This document shows positions 1 to 11,300 of a stretch of 64,000 nt of DNA, piece after piece. How positions within the stretch are numbered: position 1 is the first letter of the stretch; the number at the start of each line of letters is the position of its first letter. The stretch spans positions 123,666-187,665 of the forward strand of contig NW_022985197.1 in the NCBI RefSeq assembly GCF_010093535.1, given 5' to 3'. Below the pieces are notes generated by a model, which saw nothing but the letters and a program-made list of their open reading frames with translations, searched no databases and was not told the DNA's origin. Position numbers and translations under genes: made by a program. Source of the stretch: Lindgomyces ingoldianus. Taxonomy: Eukaryota; Ascomycota; Dothideomycetes; Pleosporales; Lindgomycetaceae.

Positions 1-1700
1 CGAAAGACATTGTTCTCGGGTATCTGGTTAGCAATTTCGACATCAGGAAACAAAGAACGGAGTTTGCGTCAGGCACCCCTCACTTCACCCCCAAACTTCG
101 CATTCACTCTGTCAGCCACAGGTCGCCCGGCAATGTGTCTCGGAAAGCAGGTCACGGACCTGTGGCCGTGCAGACTTGGAAAGAGCCTCATCGTGGTATC
201 AATTGGGGGTTAATTCGGCGGCGCCCTTGCGAAGCTATTGGTTATCCTCTGTGTTTCTACGCCGTCATTTACCTGAGGCTGAGGCTGGCAGCTGCTGTCA
301 GCCGCCACAAGCCCTCCGTCTCGCTACCTGGTTCAAAGCGGTAACATCGACAGTTCCCATGCACCATGGGTGCCACCATCTCTACCATGACCGGGTCACA
401 CCAGCTGATAATACCACCCGAGAGCGTTTTACGACAAAAGATTGGTTGTTTCTTCACCATACAAGAGTCAAGCATTCTGCGATCCGCCGCTAGAGGAAGA
501 TGAAATAAGCATACTCCTCTGACTCCGTTTGGATCGGAGAGCTTTCCCTTCACATCGTTCTCATATCCACGTCTCCATGGGCTCTGATCCAATAGAACGA
601 GTTGTCATAGCTAAGGTTTGCCCCCTCTGGGGTTTTGAAACCCAGCCTGTCATACTCAGCTTAAGGTTCAAGATTAAGTATGCTTTAGTGTCTGCACAAG
701 ACCTCCATGGTATCAGCAATGACTGCATGATGCGTTTTAATCATCAAAGTCAGGTCTATAGCCCCATGTTCTTCATGCTAACATCCTTTTCTCCCGTTCT
801 CGACTCTGTTCAGCCAACGCACTACAATCGTTCCAGGTTTAGTCTCTCTCACCAGACAAGCATTTCACAGAAATAAGCTTAAGGTAGGCTTTATACGCTT
901 TCGTACCTATCGGCACTTCCGCTAAAGAGTCGGAGACTATCAATCGCTGGATGCGGACCCTAATCGGGCGTTTTCGATTACCATCTTAGGAAAAAGCATT
1001 CGTCCACTTCGAAATCTCACATCTTTCTAGAATGTCTCTCCTTACCCGCCCGTACCAGTCGGTCCCGCCTCACCCCAGGGTAAGCACCGCGACCCAAAGG
1101 TGAAGTATTCGCTCAAAGCACCCCTCATTGTCTCACTTCCAGACAAGATATTGCATCCCCGTCATACTCCCCTCCCAGCTCCTCGAAAGGAAAAGCCACA
1201 TCGGCCCCAGGTCTCGGGTGAAACTAAGACCTCTTGCCCAATTGATTGAGCCGATAGAATTTACACTCTCATCACATGAGTAACGACTGATACAGAGTCT
1301 CTTCTCTTTCAGCTGGTATTCAGCTAGTAATCGCAACACATGGAGATATCCTACCCACCTAAACAGGGGATATGCGCAGGGCGTTCCTGCAAGAAGATGA
1401 CACAAGTAGTTTTGCTGACAGCTCTAGACGTCCTTTTTGACAAATAACCGCAGAGGTTAAGTATTGTACTTGACTCGGACTGAATCTCTCCTAAACCCCA
1501 TGCTCAGTTAATCTCAACAGACATCACCTTTCCCATGTGTTGTCTACCGAAAATGGGTGAATGTCATATCATGACTGATCTGCACTGCTTCAAGATATTT
1601 GTGAAATGATTCAGCTATGAGGGACTGTCAAAACTAGAAATGTACAGTCGCGTAGCTCCATGTCAATCAGCTTCTTTTAGTTAACAATGAAGGCTTTAAC
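1..1700. other. Normal-composition intergenic DNA, no supported gene
   Basis: Base composition is balanced and there is no RIP signature. Open frames of up to about 115 codons occur on both strands, but they overlap each other, lack recognisable motifs and show no convincing intron structure. I see no gene, RNA gene or repeat here. Exons of a gene lying mostly left of the window cannot be excluded. Confidence 0.5.
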
Positions 1701-1727
1701 AGCAGTTTAAGGCAGAAGATCACATTG

Positions 1728-1762
1728 CACGTGACGCCGTGTATCTCAGCCGTTCGGCCAAT
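1728..1762 (+). promoter_or_regulatory. Upstream sites of the Nudix gene: CACGTG E-box and CCAAT box
   Basis: A palindromic CACGTG is at 1728-1733 and a CCAAT pentamer at 1758-1762. They lie about 90-120 bases before the first in-frame ATG (1850) and about 220-250 before the favoured ATG (1979). Such sites bind bHLH factors and the CCAAT-binding complex in fungi. That they act on this gene is inferred from position only. Confidence 0.35.
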
Positions 1763-1978
1763 GACGCGCATGTTGGTTGGCCCGAGCTTCATCAATATCT
1801 CAGGCTGCTATTCGCTTCTGTTGCCTACATCCCACATCCAGCCTATCCCATGTACTTAAGGCCAACCTCTCTCCAACCAAAACAACCCCTCCAATTCCTT
1901 CGCCCCAATCTCTTCAGCTCCTTTCAGCCCCGCCTCTTCCACATCCACCCCTCCCTCCGACGCCAACACCGCCTCACC

Positions 1979-2584
1979 ATGTCCTCAACCCCAAAAGTCA
2001 CCTCCATCGACGCTCTCCCCGCCTCCGAGGCAAAATGGATCGAGTTCCAGAAAATATCGTGGACAGATCAAACAGGGAAGCCGCGCATCTGGGAATCGGC
2101 ATCGCGGAAGACACGCGGGAAATCAGGCGTTGATGCCGTTGCCATCAGCACCATCATCCGGCACCCCTCGCGGCCCGCCTCCACAATCATCATCCTGCAA
2201 TACCGTCCTCCAGTTGATGCTATCTGTGTGGAGTTTCCTGCCGGCTTGATCGATGAGATGGAGACGCCGAGTGATGCGAGTCTGAGGGAGTTACATGAAG
2301 AGACGGGTTATAAGGGCGTTTTGAAGTATGTTTCGCCGACGATTGTGAGCGATCCTGGGATGAGTACTGCCAATATGCAGCTTGCAACTGTAGAGGTGGT
2401 ACTGAAGGAGGGAGATAAGGAACCGGAGCAGGCGCTAGATGATGGGGAGTTCATTGAGAGGGTAGTAGTCCCGCTAGAGGAGCTGTACGAGCGACTTTTA
2501 AAGTATTCCGAGGAGGGAAAGAGGGTAGATGCAAGGCTGTTTCATTGGGCCGCGGGCTTGCATTTTGCGAGGACCATTCTGTAG
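1979..2584 (+). CDS. Nudix hydrolase, ADP-ribose pyrophosphatase (YSA1/NUDT5-type)
   Basis: This 201-residue protein probably cleaves ADP-ribose to AMP and ribose 5-phosphate, limiting free ADP-ribose. The Nudix box is complete from residue 89: Gly89, Glu95, Arg103, Glu104, Glu107, Glu108 and Gly110 match the GX5EX7REUXEEXGU pattern that binds the metal ions. A following SDPGMST stretch (124-130) resembles the Pro-containing specificity segment of ADP-ribose pyrophosphatases. Length fits the family and no intron is needed. The ATG at 1979 has a good context (cacc before it) and gives the usual N-terminus. The frame is also open to an upstream ATG at 1850. That would add 43 residues rich in Arg, His and Ser with no acidic residue, so a longer mitochondrial form is possible. 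It is the only clear housekeeping gene in the window and is undamaged by RIP. Family assignment is firm; the exact substrate is inferred. Confidence 0.93.
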   Translation: MSSTPKVTSIDALPASEAKWIEFQKISWTDQTGKPRIWESASRKTRGKSGVDAVAISTIIRHPSRPASTIIILQYRPPVDAICVEFPAGLIDEMETPSDASLRELHEETGYKGVLKYVSPTIVSDPGMSTANMQLATVEVVLKEGDKEPEQALDDGEFIERVVVPLEELYERLLKYSEEGKRVDARLFHWAAGLHFARTIL

Positions 2585-3959
2585 TAGAGTGAAGAGGTAG
2601 ATCGAATCGTAAGCGATACTATCAGAGTCCTACTCTGGTCCACACTTAGGGCCGAGATTTGTTGGCAAAGAACAAAGACTGACAAATAAGGTAGGGAAAT
2701 GCTTACTTAGCTATAGGAAGTGAATATTAGATGACGAGGACGTAGACTCTATCTCTGCGGTCGGGGCTTTCAGAAGTCGTATAGACTTCAGGTATTCTTA
2801 CCAGGTAAATAACTTCATCGTTGAGGAGTTGTCTTGTTAAACAAGATTGCGAAGGGTATTGACTTCGTCTAAATGACTGGAATTATGAAAAGCTAGTTAT
2901 CATTTGCCTTGATCCCAGCCCTAGAAACCTCCATATAGCCTTTGGACGTGAAAATTCGTTAACCCCTTTCGGGTACTATCCGAATGATGATCCTCCAAAA
3001 TTCAATGGCAATAAATGATTCTCTGGAAAATTTACCGACTTCATAGCAAAATCCAAGCCCGCCTCTCTACCTACAGTACCAAATATCTCGTCTCGTCAAT
3101 GTTGGGCGCATTCAGCTGTCGGCGTCTTCTGAACAATGTCCCATAAAGTCTCCGGTTAATTCTTCGCTTTTGAGATCCAAGCGCTTCGAGCGGGCCTGGA
3201 TATCGATGTCGAGGCAAATATTGAGTATAATCCTCACCAGAAACTAAATTCTAGATTCCTAGGGCCTGCAACCCAGAGTGGTATTGGATTAACGGGAGCG
3301 GACGCCGCATTTCGGCCCACTAAAACAACCTCCAGTATTTCAGGAGCCTGGAAGATGCCATTTACGTAACAGTTTAGTCAAGGAATGGCATCAAACAGAA
3401 TTATCCTTTCTTAGCCTGGAACAGGAATTGGAGGATAGTCTTTGACATCATTTGATCCTGTACCCTTGCAGGGGCACCAGTTATGGGAGAAGTCGTGTAT
3501 TGTGGACTGAGGGTCCGAGGAGCTATATGATTTATATAGTATTGATGTACGCCAAGCCCAAGGTTGATTGGGCAGCCCATCGTAGAGCCCCTTCGGCTTA
3601 CAGATCCTGAGGTTCGTGGTTCCAGAAATCTTGCACGGTGCCGACTAGAATCCTCGATGCTTTTAAGATCTACTAAGGCAACTACATTCCCTGCCTATTG
3701 ATCACAAAACCCTTGTTAGGGCTAAAATTAGTGCATACAAAACCATACAGATATTTTAAGGTCCATGTATTAGCCTAATCCATAGCCTAGGACAGTAGTA
3801 TAAACTCTCTACCTTTTACACAAAACCAGCTAGCGAAAACAGGTCATTACAATCTCTTCACTCCTTGTAAAATCGCCTATAAACCTCGACCTCAAGACCT
3901 AGGCTATCTATTCCAAGGGAGCTATAAAGTTTGTCGCGTAGATTAGCGGACTTCTAGAA
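2585..3959. other. Intergenic DNA bordering the AT-rich block
   Basis: Composition is near normal. Around 2985-3200 a weak gag-like reading (PPKFNGN followed by broken frames) can be imagined, but stops interrupt it and I cannot align it to a family. No gene is supported. AT content jumps sharply at about 3960. Confidence 0.4.
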
Positions 3960-4104
3960 CATTAGCTATTATTTTATATTATATTTAATTTTAATACTTC
4001 TTTATTATCTTTTTTACATGTATAAGTGTTATGCCTAGTCTTTCTATAGTTTTTATAGCGCTGTTAACTTAGCAAAGTTAGTTTAGCATAGTAACTACTA
4101 TAAG

Positions 4105-4393
4105 TGTAACGATCCTCATGAATCGTTCCATCTCAAGTCGCCCGGAACCTCCGGAAGGCCCTCGTATCGGCCCCGACCTCGACCTGGCCCCGACCCCTGC
4201 TGTTACCCCTATTCCCTCATGTATTTAGTCGCACCTCGCCCCCGTAGCTAGCTCGGTAGTTTTCTGATATCCTACGTACAAGGCCTATAGGTGTCATTGG
4301 TATTCCCAGGTCTCTGAGTCCCCACGCACTCCCATATGCCTCTAAGTGGATTCATACCGCATTCGGACCCATTGTCTTGCCTGCGCCGTTACA
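4105..4393. mobile_element. Solo LTR, 289 bp, little RIP damage
   Basis: A GC-rich island with sharp edges in AT-rich DNA. It starts TGTAAC and ends GTTACA, a perfect 6-bp terminal inverted repeat with the TG...CA ends of LTRs. The flanking pentamers are ATAAG (4100-4104) and ATAAA (4394-4398), a target duplication with one G-to-A change. No internal domain is attached, so this is a solo LTR. Its family is not otherwise present in the window. Confidence 0.8.
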
Positions 4394-4399
4394 ATAAAA

Positions 4400-6665
4400 G
4401 GTGTAGTTAGAGGCATTTTTATATTTAGTCTATAGTTTTTTTTTATGTAGTAGTCTAGTATTATAATGCTAGCAATTAAGCATTTTGCATATTATAGCTA
4501 ATCTTATTAAAGTGTCTATAAATTTATTACTTTTCTAAGCGCCTATTAGCTACTAGCTAGCCTAGTGTTTAGTTAGCTAGTGCTAGGTGCAGTATTTATT
4601 TATGTAGAGATACTAGGTAAAAGGACATTATTTAAAGTTAGTGCAGATAAGTATAAGCTGTACTTAAGCCTATCTAGAGTATTCCTTTGTTTAGATTATC
4701 TATAGGGGGTAATTCTTATATTTATAATAGTAGGTGTTGTGCCTTTTACTTTTACATAGAATATAATACCCTTAAATTTACTATTACTTTAGTTCTTTCC
4801 TTATTATTACTAGTGCTAGGGGTGGTGTGTCTAATTATTTCTTTAATAGAGCTAAAGTTTATAAAAGTGTTAGATGCTAGTTAAAGCTTTCTCTATTTAT
4901 AAAAAAATTTTTAAAAAATTTTTATTACTTTTTTTTATTTAAAATGTTATAGTAGACTATAGCAATTTTTTTTATAACCTTATAAGTGTTATAGTTATTA
5001 TTAAAAGTTACTTTATATAGTCCTATTTTATAGAGGTTATAGTTGTAGAATTCTCTACACTTTTAGTAGTTTTTTTAGTTAAAATGTTGTTTAAGTTCCT
5101 GTAGTAAGATTTCTAGTCTACTTTATTTAAAAAGGTACTATTTTTCTTCTTTTTTTATATTTTTAACATAGTTAGCTACTTACATTAGGTGCTGCTATTC
5201 TTCTAAAACTGCAGCTTATTTAATAGCTTTAAAAAGACTATCTTTATTCTAAACCTCTACCTTTTAATAGTCTATTAGATAATTAAAGGATTTATAGTTA
5301 TCTCTACATCTCTAGTAGAGTTATTTATTAAGCCTGTTATGTATTTTTTTATATGTTAAGCCTTTATTAACATACATTGCTTTTATAGTTAACCTGCTAT
5401 TTTTATTCTCTAGTTATTTAAAGTCTAAGGATTTTTAATAAAAGTAGCCTACTTTTTTATAGTTAAGGCATGCTTTTTTTTTAAGCTATTTTTTTTATTC
5501 TTTATTTAAAAGTAGCCTTACACTTTTAGAGGTATTGCTCTTTTTTTAGAGAAGCTATATATATGCTTAGTATAGCTAAGGTCTATAAGTTTACTATTAA
5601 ACTATAACTAGAGTTTTCTTTTTCTTCTAAAACTAATTAAGTTTTAAAGTTATTTTACTTTTTTTTAACTATGTTATTTAGCATATTTTTTATTATAAGT
5701 AAGTGCTTTTTTAATGTAATCCTTAAAGCTTTTAAGCTTTTTTATATAAGTAAATTTATTTTTAATTATGTCTAAAAGCCTTTTATAAAATATTTATCTT
5801 ATAGCTTTTTTATTAGTTTATCTACAAATAGCTAGCAGTTCTCTAAAGTAGGCTGTATATTATTAGATAAAGCTATTTTCTTATTAAAAGGCGTTTATTT
5901 TATTAACTACTTATTTTTCTTTATTAACTAGCCTATAAATTATAGTTAAAGCTGCTTTAAATAAGTTAAAGTTTTTAAAAACCTTTTATATTTTAGGTAG
6001 TAAAGGTTTACTATTTACCTTATAGCTTATCTAGTTATTAGTGTAAAGTTAGAACTAAATAGTAAGTAATTCTTCTAAGTATAAGCTTATTTATAAAATT
6101 ATTTCTTTATTTATTTTAAAGGCACTTTTATTATATTACATATAGAGGTAGCATTTAGTAAAGAAAGGTTTTAAGTCTTTAGCAAAGCTATTAAATGCCT
6201 TAGAGAGGGCTAGGCGTAGGGTCTTCTTAGACTTAATACTAGTTTTTTTTTAAGTAATATTTCTAAAGTTAGCTACTTCTAGCTAAAGGGCTTATAGCTA
6301 ATAGACATTTAAGGGCCTTTATTATGCTTATAGCTAAAAGTGTTATTTAAGCTATTTAAGCTTATTTTAAAGATAAAGTATCTACTAATTTTATGCTTTT
6401 TCTATTGCTGTAGGGGTCTAGCTAGTGCTAGCAGCTAAAGCGCCTATTATGCTAATGTCTAAGGTAGTAGTAGCTATACTTTATAAGTAGTAGTAATTAC
6501 TATTATAATTTTTACTCTAGTAAAATAGTATTTTTAGAAGTATAACAGCCTATAAGGTGTTAGTAGTAGAAGGGGTAGAACTTAGCTAAATTAGGTGTAT
6601 AGTCTGTTAAGTAGAGTGTAGAGTTAGAGAAATAAAAAAGGCAGGTTATAGTTTAGCCTAGCAGC
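4400..6665 (-). pseudogene. RIP-degraded Gypsy Gag (family 2)
   Basis: On the minus strand the zinc-knuckle region lies at about 5413-5460. It reads as a CX2CX4HX4C knuckle in which one Cys and the His have become Tyr and a Gln codon has become a stop. Upstream (5640-5880) the frame matches the Gag capsid stretch seen more clearly at 60,640-60,880, with an FRELLA-like and a KALTY-like segment. Stops are frequent throughout, so no protein can be made. The assignment rests on comparison with the other two gag copies in this window. Confidence 0.65.
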
Positions 6666-7095
6666 TGTATAGGAAGCTAGCAAACTAATCTGTAAAGATA
6701 AGAAAAAAGGTATATATAGTGTAAGATATATAAAGCAGTAATGTTTTCTTTATAAAAGTTTTAATGCTTTTTAGTCTATTAAGTAAGTAAAGACTAAATA
6801 TTAATTACAACCTTTTAGCTATAGTTGTAATTAAGACTATATACATAGGGTGTACATGCTTTGCATGCTTGCATGCTTGCATGCTACCTAGCCTGCATAG
6901 CTTGTAAGCCTGCAAGCCTGCAACGTTTATTAGATAATGCACTCTGCTAGGCTTTTGTCTAAAAGCTAGAGCTATTCCTTATCTGTCCTGTCACGTGATT
7001 TGTTTAGCGTGGAGTTAAGCGTTTTCCATCCAACGTCGTTCAGGCTGTGTGGGACAGCTAATTAGGTTATTACAGTCAGTCTGTTAGCTGTAACA
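6666..7095 (-). repeat. LTR of Gypsy family 2, 430 bp
   Basis: On the minus strand it starts TGTTACAGCTAACAG and ends CTATACA. It aligns with the 426-bp LTR at 61,640-62,065. It contains a run of GCATGC motifs (6856-6885) and a TCACGTGATT site. The gag starts just beyond its inner end, so this is the 5' LTR. Confidence 0.72.
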
Positions 7096-7440
7096 GACAT
7101 GTCTAAAGAGAGATAACACTATTCTCTAAAATTTCTTAAAGCCTTTTAAAATTATTTATTATGTTACTAATTTTTACTATATTTTTATTATTATTACTAC
7201 TATTAGTGTTATAAATAGGATAGGGACAGCAGTTACATAAGGGTAGAGGGACTTATAGTAATAAAAGAAGGCTTAGAGATCTAAGCTTTTATGCAACATG
7301 TTGTATAAGCTCTATTAGCTCTATATAGTATTCGAGACTACATTAGTAGTAGTTAAAAAGAGGGGGTAGCTAATATGCTCTTAATCTGCTTCTTACATGT
7401 TACCTCTAGCTTTCTATCTAGTTGCAGTATATAGTACAAC
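7096..7440. other. AT-rich spacer between Gypsy LTR and Copia element
   Basis: 345 bases of TpA-rich DNA with no recognisable domain. The last five bases (ACAAC) are the left target duplication of the Copia element. Confidence 0.5.
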
Positions 7441-7720
7441 TGTCCGTACGCAGCAGCAGCGTCGCGGCCTGGATACGAGCGATCGCGCACGAGCAGGATC
7501 ACGTACCTATGTCACATAATGCTTGTGCGCGAACCTCTGTGCGCGAACATCTAGATATCCCTCTTTTCCTCTATACAGAGGAAAGACAAGAGCAATAAAA
7601 CTAGAAATATATTACTCTTACCTTACCTACTTTATACACTATGCACACTGTACACTACTTTTACTCTTGCTACTTAAGTGCTTATACTATAAGCAGCTAG
7701 CTGTTAAAGCCTATTTAACA
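7441..7720 (+). repeat. Copia 5' LTR, 280 bp
   Basis: It begins TGTCCGTACGCAGCAGC and ends TATTTAACA. The outer (left) half keeps many CpG and CpA sites, while the inner end is converted (AAGCCTATTTAACA here against GAGCCCATTCAACA in the 3' LTR). Confidence 0.92.
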
Positions 7721-7780
7721 CTAATTAGTAGTTAATTTAATTAACTATAAATTAGTAAAAGTAATAATAAAGTACTTATG

Positions 7781-8308
7781 CTTTATAAGGTACTTTATTT
7801 TATTACTTATTCTTTAAGAAGAGTAACAGCAGAGTACTTACACCTTATAAAGTACTTTGTTTAGTTACTTATCTCTTAGAATAGTAAATTAATCTTTTAC
7901 ATTATACAGCAAGCTCTGCTACTGTACAAAGTAAAAAGAAGATAGTGTAAAACGCACACTAAAACTATTAAAGCTGTATAACCTAGCAGCTAGACAATAA
8001 CAGCAGTACCTGTATAATCTACTGCATAAGTAATTAACTCTACGCCTTATAAGGCACTTTGTTTTATTACCTATTTCTTAAGAAAAGTAATAATAAAGCA
8101 CTTACACTTTATAAGGTACTTTGTTTAGTTACTTATTTCTTAGAATAGCAGATTAATCTTTTACATTATACAGTAAGCCCTACTACTATACAAAGTAAGA
8201 AGAAGATAGTGTAAGGCGCATACTAAAGCTATTAAAGCTGTACAACCTAGCAGCTAGACAACAGCAGTACCTGTGTAATCTACTAGAAAAGTAATTAACT
8301 ATACTATT
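7781..8308 (+). repeat. Tandem duplication of a 264-bp unit in the Copia leader
   Basis: Units 7781-8044 and 8045-8308 align end to end. The anchors TTATAAGG (7783/8047) and AGAATAG (7878/8142) both give an offset of 264. Within each unit a shorter motif around a TATAAGG(T/C)ACTTTGTTT core also repeats. The duplication lies between the LTR and gag, where the untranslated leader and packaging signals of Copia elements normally lie. The second copy of the element is cut off before this region. Confidence 0.85.
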
Positions 8309-8399
8309 ATAATAAAATCCTATTAGTAACTAATAACTTTATATAATAATAAAAAAAATAAGAAATAATTCTTATTATATAAATAACTTATAAAGGACA

Positions 8400-11300
8400 C
8401 AGAGATATTAGAGGTAACACTACAAAACAAGACTAGCTTAGAGTACTAGAATAATAAAATTAATATGTTAAAAGCTCTAATAAGCCTATAGACTTAATTA
8501 TACATAAGTTATATAATTACTAATCTACATATAATAACTTAAAAAGGCGCTACTTTTTTAAGTATATATATAAAGGATTTTAAAAGATAGACACTATAAG
8601 ACTTTTTAGCACTTAGCTGCATGTTTAAAAAAGAGCTTATATAAGTGCTAGAGGACAAAGGAATTACACTATAGCTAAGTACTAAAGGTACTTAAGCTTA
8701 GAAGCTATATAATATAGCATAAAAAAAGGCAATTGCACTAAAAAGGCTTTATACATAACTTTTATTACTATATAAGGCTCTGCATAGAAGCAGACTAAAC
8801 ATAATGCTGCTATTAACACTAAATATACTAGCATTACCTGCTTCTACACTCTAGCTAGCACTACACTAATTACTGTACAAACAATACATGCCACCCTACC
8901 TAACGCCTGCTCCACACCCTTAATTGTACACACCACCGCCTGCAGTAGTGTATGCACCACTAATACCACCTGCACAATCTATACTACATTACAGCCTGTA
9001 TAAACTTCTACCTTAGAGAGAAACTACTAAAGAAAAACTTCTAGTAAATAAAATTATATAATTCTAAAAAGTATAAAAAAAAATAATAACTATATAAGTT
9101 AACTATATAACATTTTTATAAATAAAATAAAAATTTTTATTAATTTATATTAATAGCTAAATATCTAGGAAACTTAGTACACAGACATCTTTCTAGATAT
9201 TCTAAAAAGTTAGGCAAATATGTACTATATGCATAACATAGGCCCTAGACATAACTAGAAGCATTTGTATAACACTTTAAGCAGTTACTTTAATACTAAT
9301 GTAAACTATAGCTAGTACTAGACAGACTAGATAATAATAACTTTTATATAATACTAATAAAAAAACTTTAATAAAAGTTTATATAAAGTCTTTAAAATAA
9401 TAATTAATAAGCTTACACTTACATAAAAAGCACTAAGAATAAAATTCTAAGAGGATGTTCTACTACATACTGCTATTATATAAGCCTGTTAAGGATAACT
9501 AGAACTAGAACATGCTATGTTTACTATTAAGCTCTTATGCAAAGCCTTATTTAGCAACTTATAGGCATTACTTTAAGTTACTATAAACTAAAGAGTAAAC
9601 TAATACCTCTAAGAACTACCTAATGTATACTACATAAACTGCTAATACAACTCTACATAATAAAAGTTTACATAATAAAAAGAAAGCTTCCCTTTATGTA
9701 AAAAAAAATAATATAAAAGACTTTTATTTAGGTTTAGGCTATAATCTAGAGACAACTACACACAGATAAAGAAGTGCTTTATCTACTATAAGAAAGAATA
9801 TTAGTTATTAAACTACTCTTATAATAACTATACATAAGCAAAGAACTAGTATGTTGCCTTATATAAAAATTTCTATAATAAGACCTTATTATATAAAGCT
9901 ATTACCTTATACATCTAAGACTTTAAAAGTTACCTTAAGAAAAAAAATAATTTACATAATATAAAGAAAATAAAATAAGAAAGTAAGAATGCTAAAAAAG
10001 CTGTTAACTACTTTACCTCTACTGCCTATCTATACTATGTAATAGAAGAGGACATCTACAGCATTAAACCTAAGAAATATGCTAAGTAGTTTATCTTTAA
10101 TAATAAATACTATATAGTATACTAAGGCAAACTATAGAACATAGGCGCAGTAAAAATCTCTACTATTAGTAAGTCTTAACTTAAGGTGTATGTATAAAAA
10201 AACTTATATATAAAAATTAATTAGACACCTAGCTAAACAGATATTAGCTTTAAAGGCTAGACACTAAAGGGATTAATTAGTACTATATAAATCTAGAACC
10301 TAATTAGTCTAGTTACATACTACATCTTAAAGACTCTAACACTATTTCTGCTATTACTAGTAAATGCTAACTAACTTAAGGCATACTTTAATAACATTTT
10401 AAATGTTATTATATATAAAGACAAAACTACTATACTTATTATATAAAAATAAAGACACTTTTTTTTTAATATTAGTAAAAAAAAATTTATGTCTTTCTTT
10501 ACTAAATTAAAACTCTACTGCCTCTACTGCTAATTTAGACACCCCTGCATAGAGAGACTCTAGAAGATGCTAACTAGCGCTAGCTATAATGTTAATGCTG
10601 CAGTGCTAGAAGAGATTAAGAAGTTTTACTACCTCTGCTAACTATATAACTAGGCCCTATAAAGATTTAAGTTTATAATTAAGAATAACACCTACTTTAA
10701 CTATAAAGTTATTATTAATGTTATATAAATTAATAATAAGAATATTTTATATGTTATTAATGTAAACACATTATTTTAGGCTACTACATTCCTAAAATCT
10801 ATGTCTGCATAAGATACCTAGGATGCACTATGCAAATGCTAGATTAACACTTATTAAGAACCTCTAGACTATATTATGTATAACTCTAGTATAAACTTTG
10901 CTTTAAAGGATTTTTAAGCTTATGCAAAGATTATAAGAGCTATATGTAAGCAGATGCCTGTAGAAGCATATTAGGTAGTTAGAAAGGTTAAGCGCGCACA
11001 CATACCTCTTTAATAAGTGTTTAACATCCTAAAGACTAAGCTAGGTAACTATACAGATAATAAGGCTATCCTGCAGATAGTAGTTAAGGCTCTAAACAAC
11101 ACAGCTAGCCTACACAGTCTAGTACCCACACTGCTAGTCTTTAAAGCATACCTAAGAATTAACCTAAACTTTTTACTATTACTAGACATTATTACATAAG
11201 TAAGCACTATATAAAAGGTAATAAAGATACTTTAAAAAAACTATGTAAAAGTAAACATTAATTATGTAATTAACACTTATAATAGCTTTATAACATATAA

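Larger units (their letters stand above)
4394..7095 (-). mobile_element. Truncated Ty3/Gypsy element, family 2 copy 1 (LTR plus gag)
   Basis: It reads right to left: LTR 6666-7095, then a degraded gag to about 4400. It aligns by eye with the longer family 2 copy at 57,480-62,065, for example the shared stretch around 4550-4600 and 59,525-59,570. The pol region is missing on the left, where a short unrelated AT-rich stretch (3960-4104) and the 4105 solo LTR intervene. Confidence 0.7.

Noticed and set aside
2985..3250. Gag-like reading (PPKFNGN and following)
   Set aside because: Too short and broken; no second motif supports it.
4687..4884. 65-codon hydrophobic frame
   Set aside because: It lies antisense in the degraded family 2 gag region; its hydrophobic residues come from T-rich DNA.
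11017..11199. 60-codon open frame as a separate small gene
   Set aside because: It is the end of the Copia integrase core, left open by chance between RIP stops.
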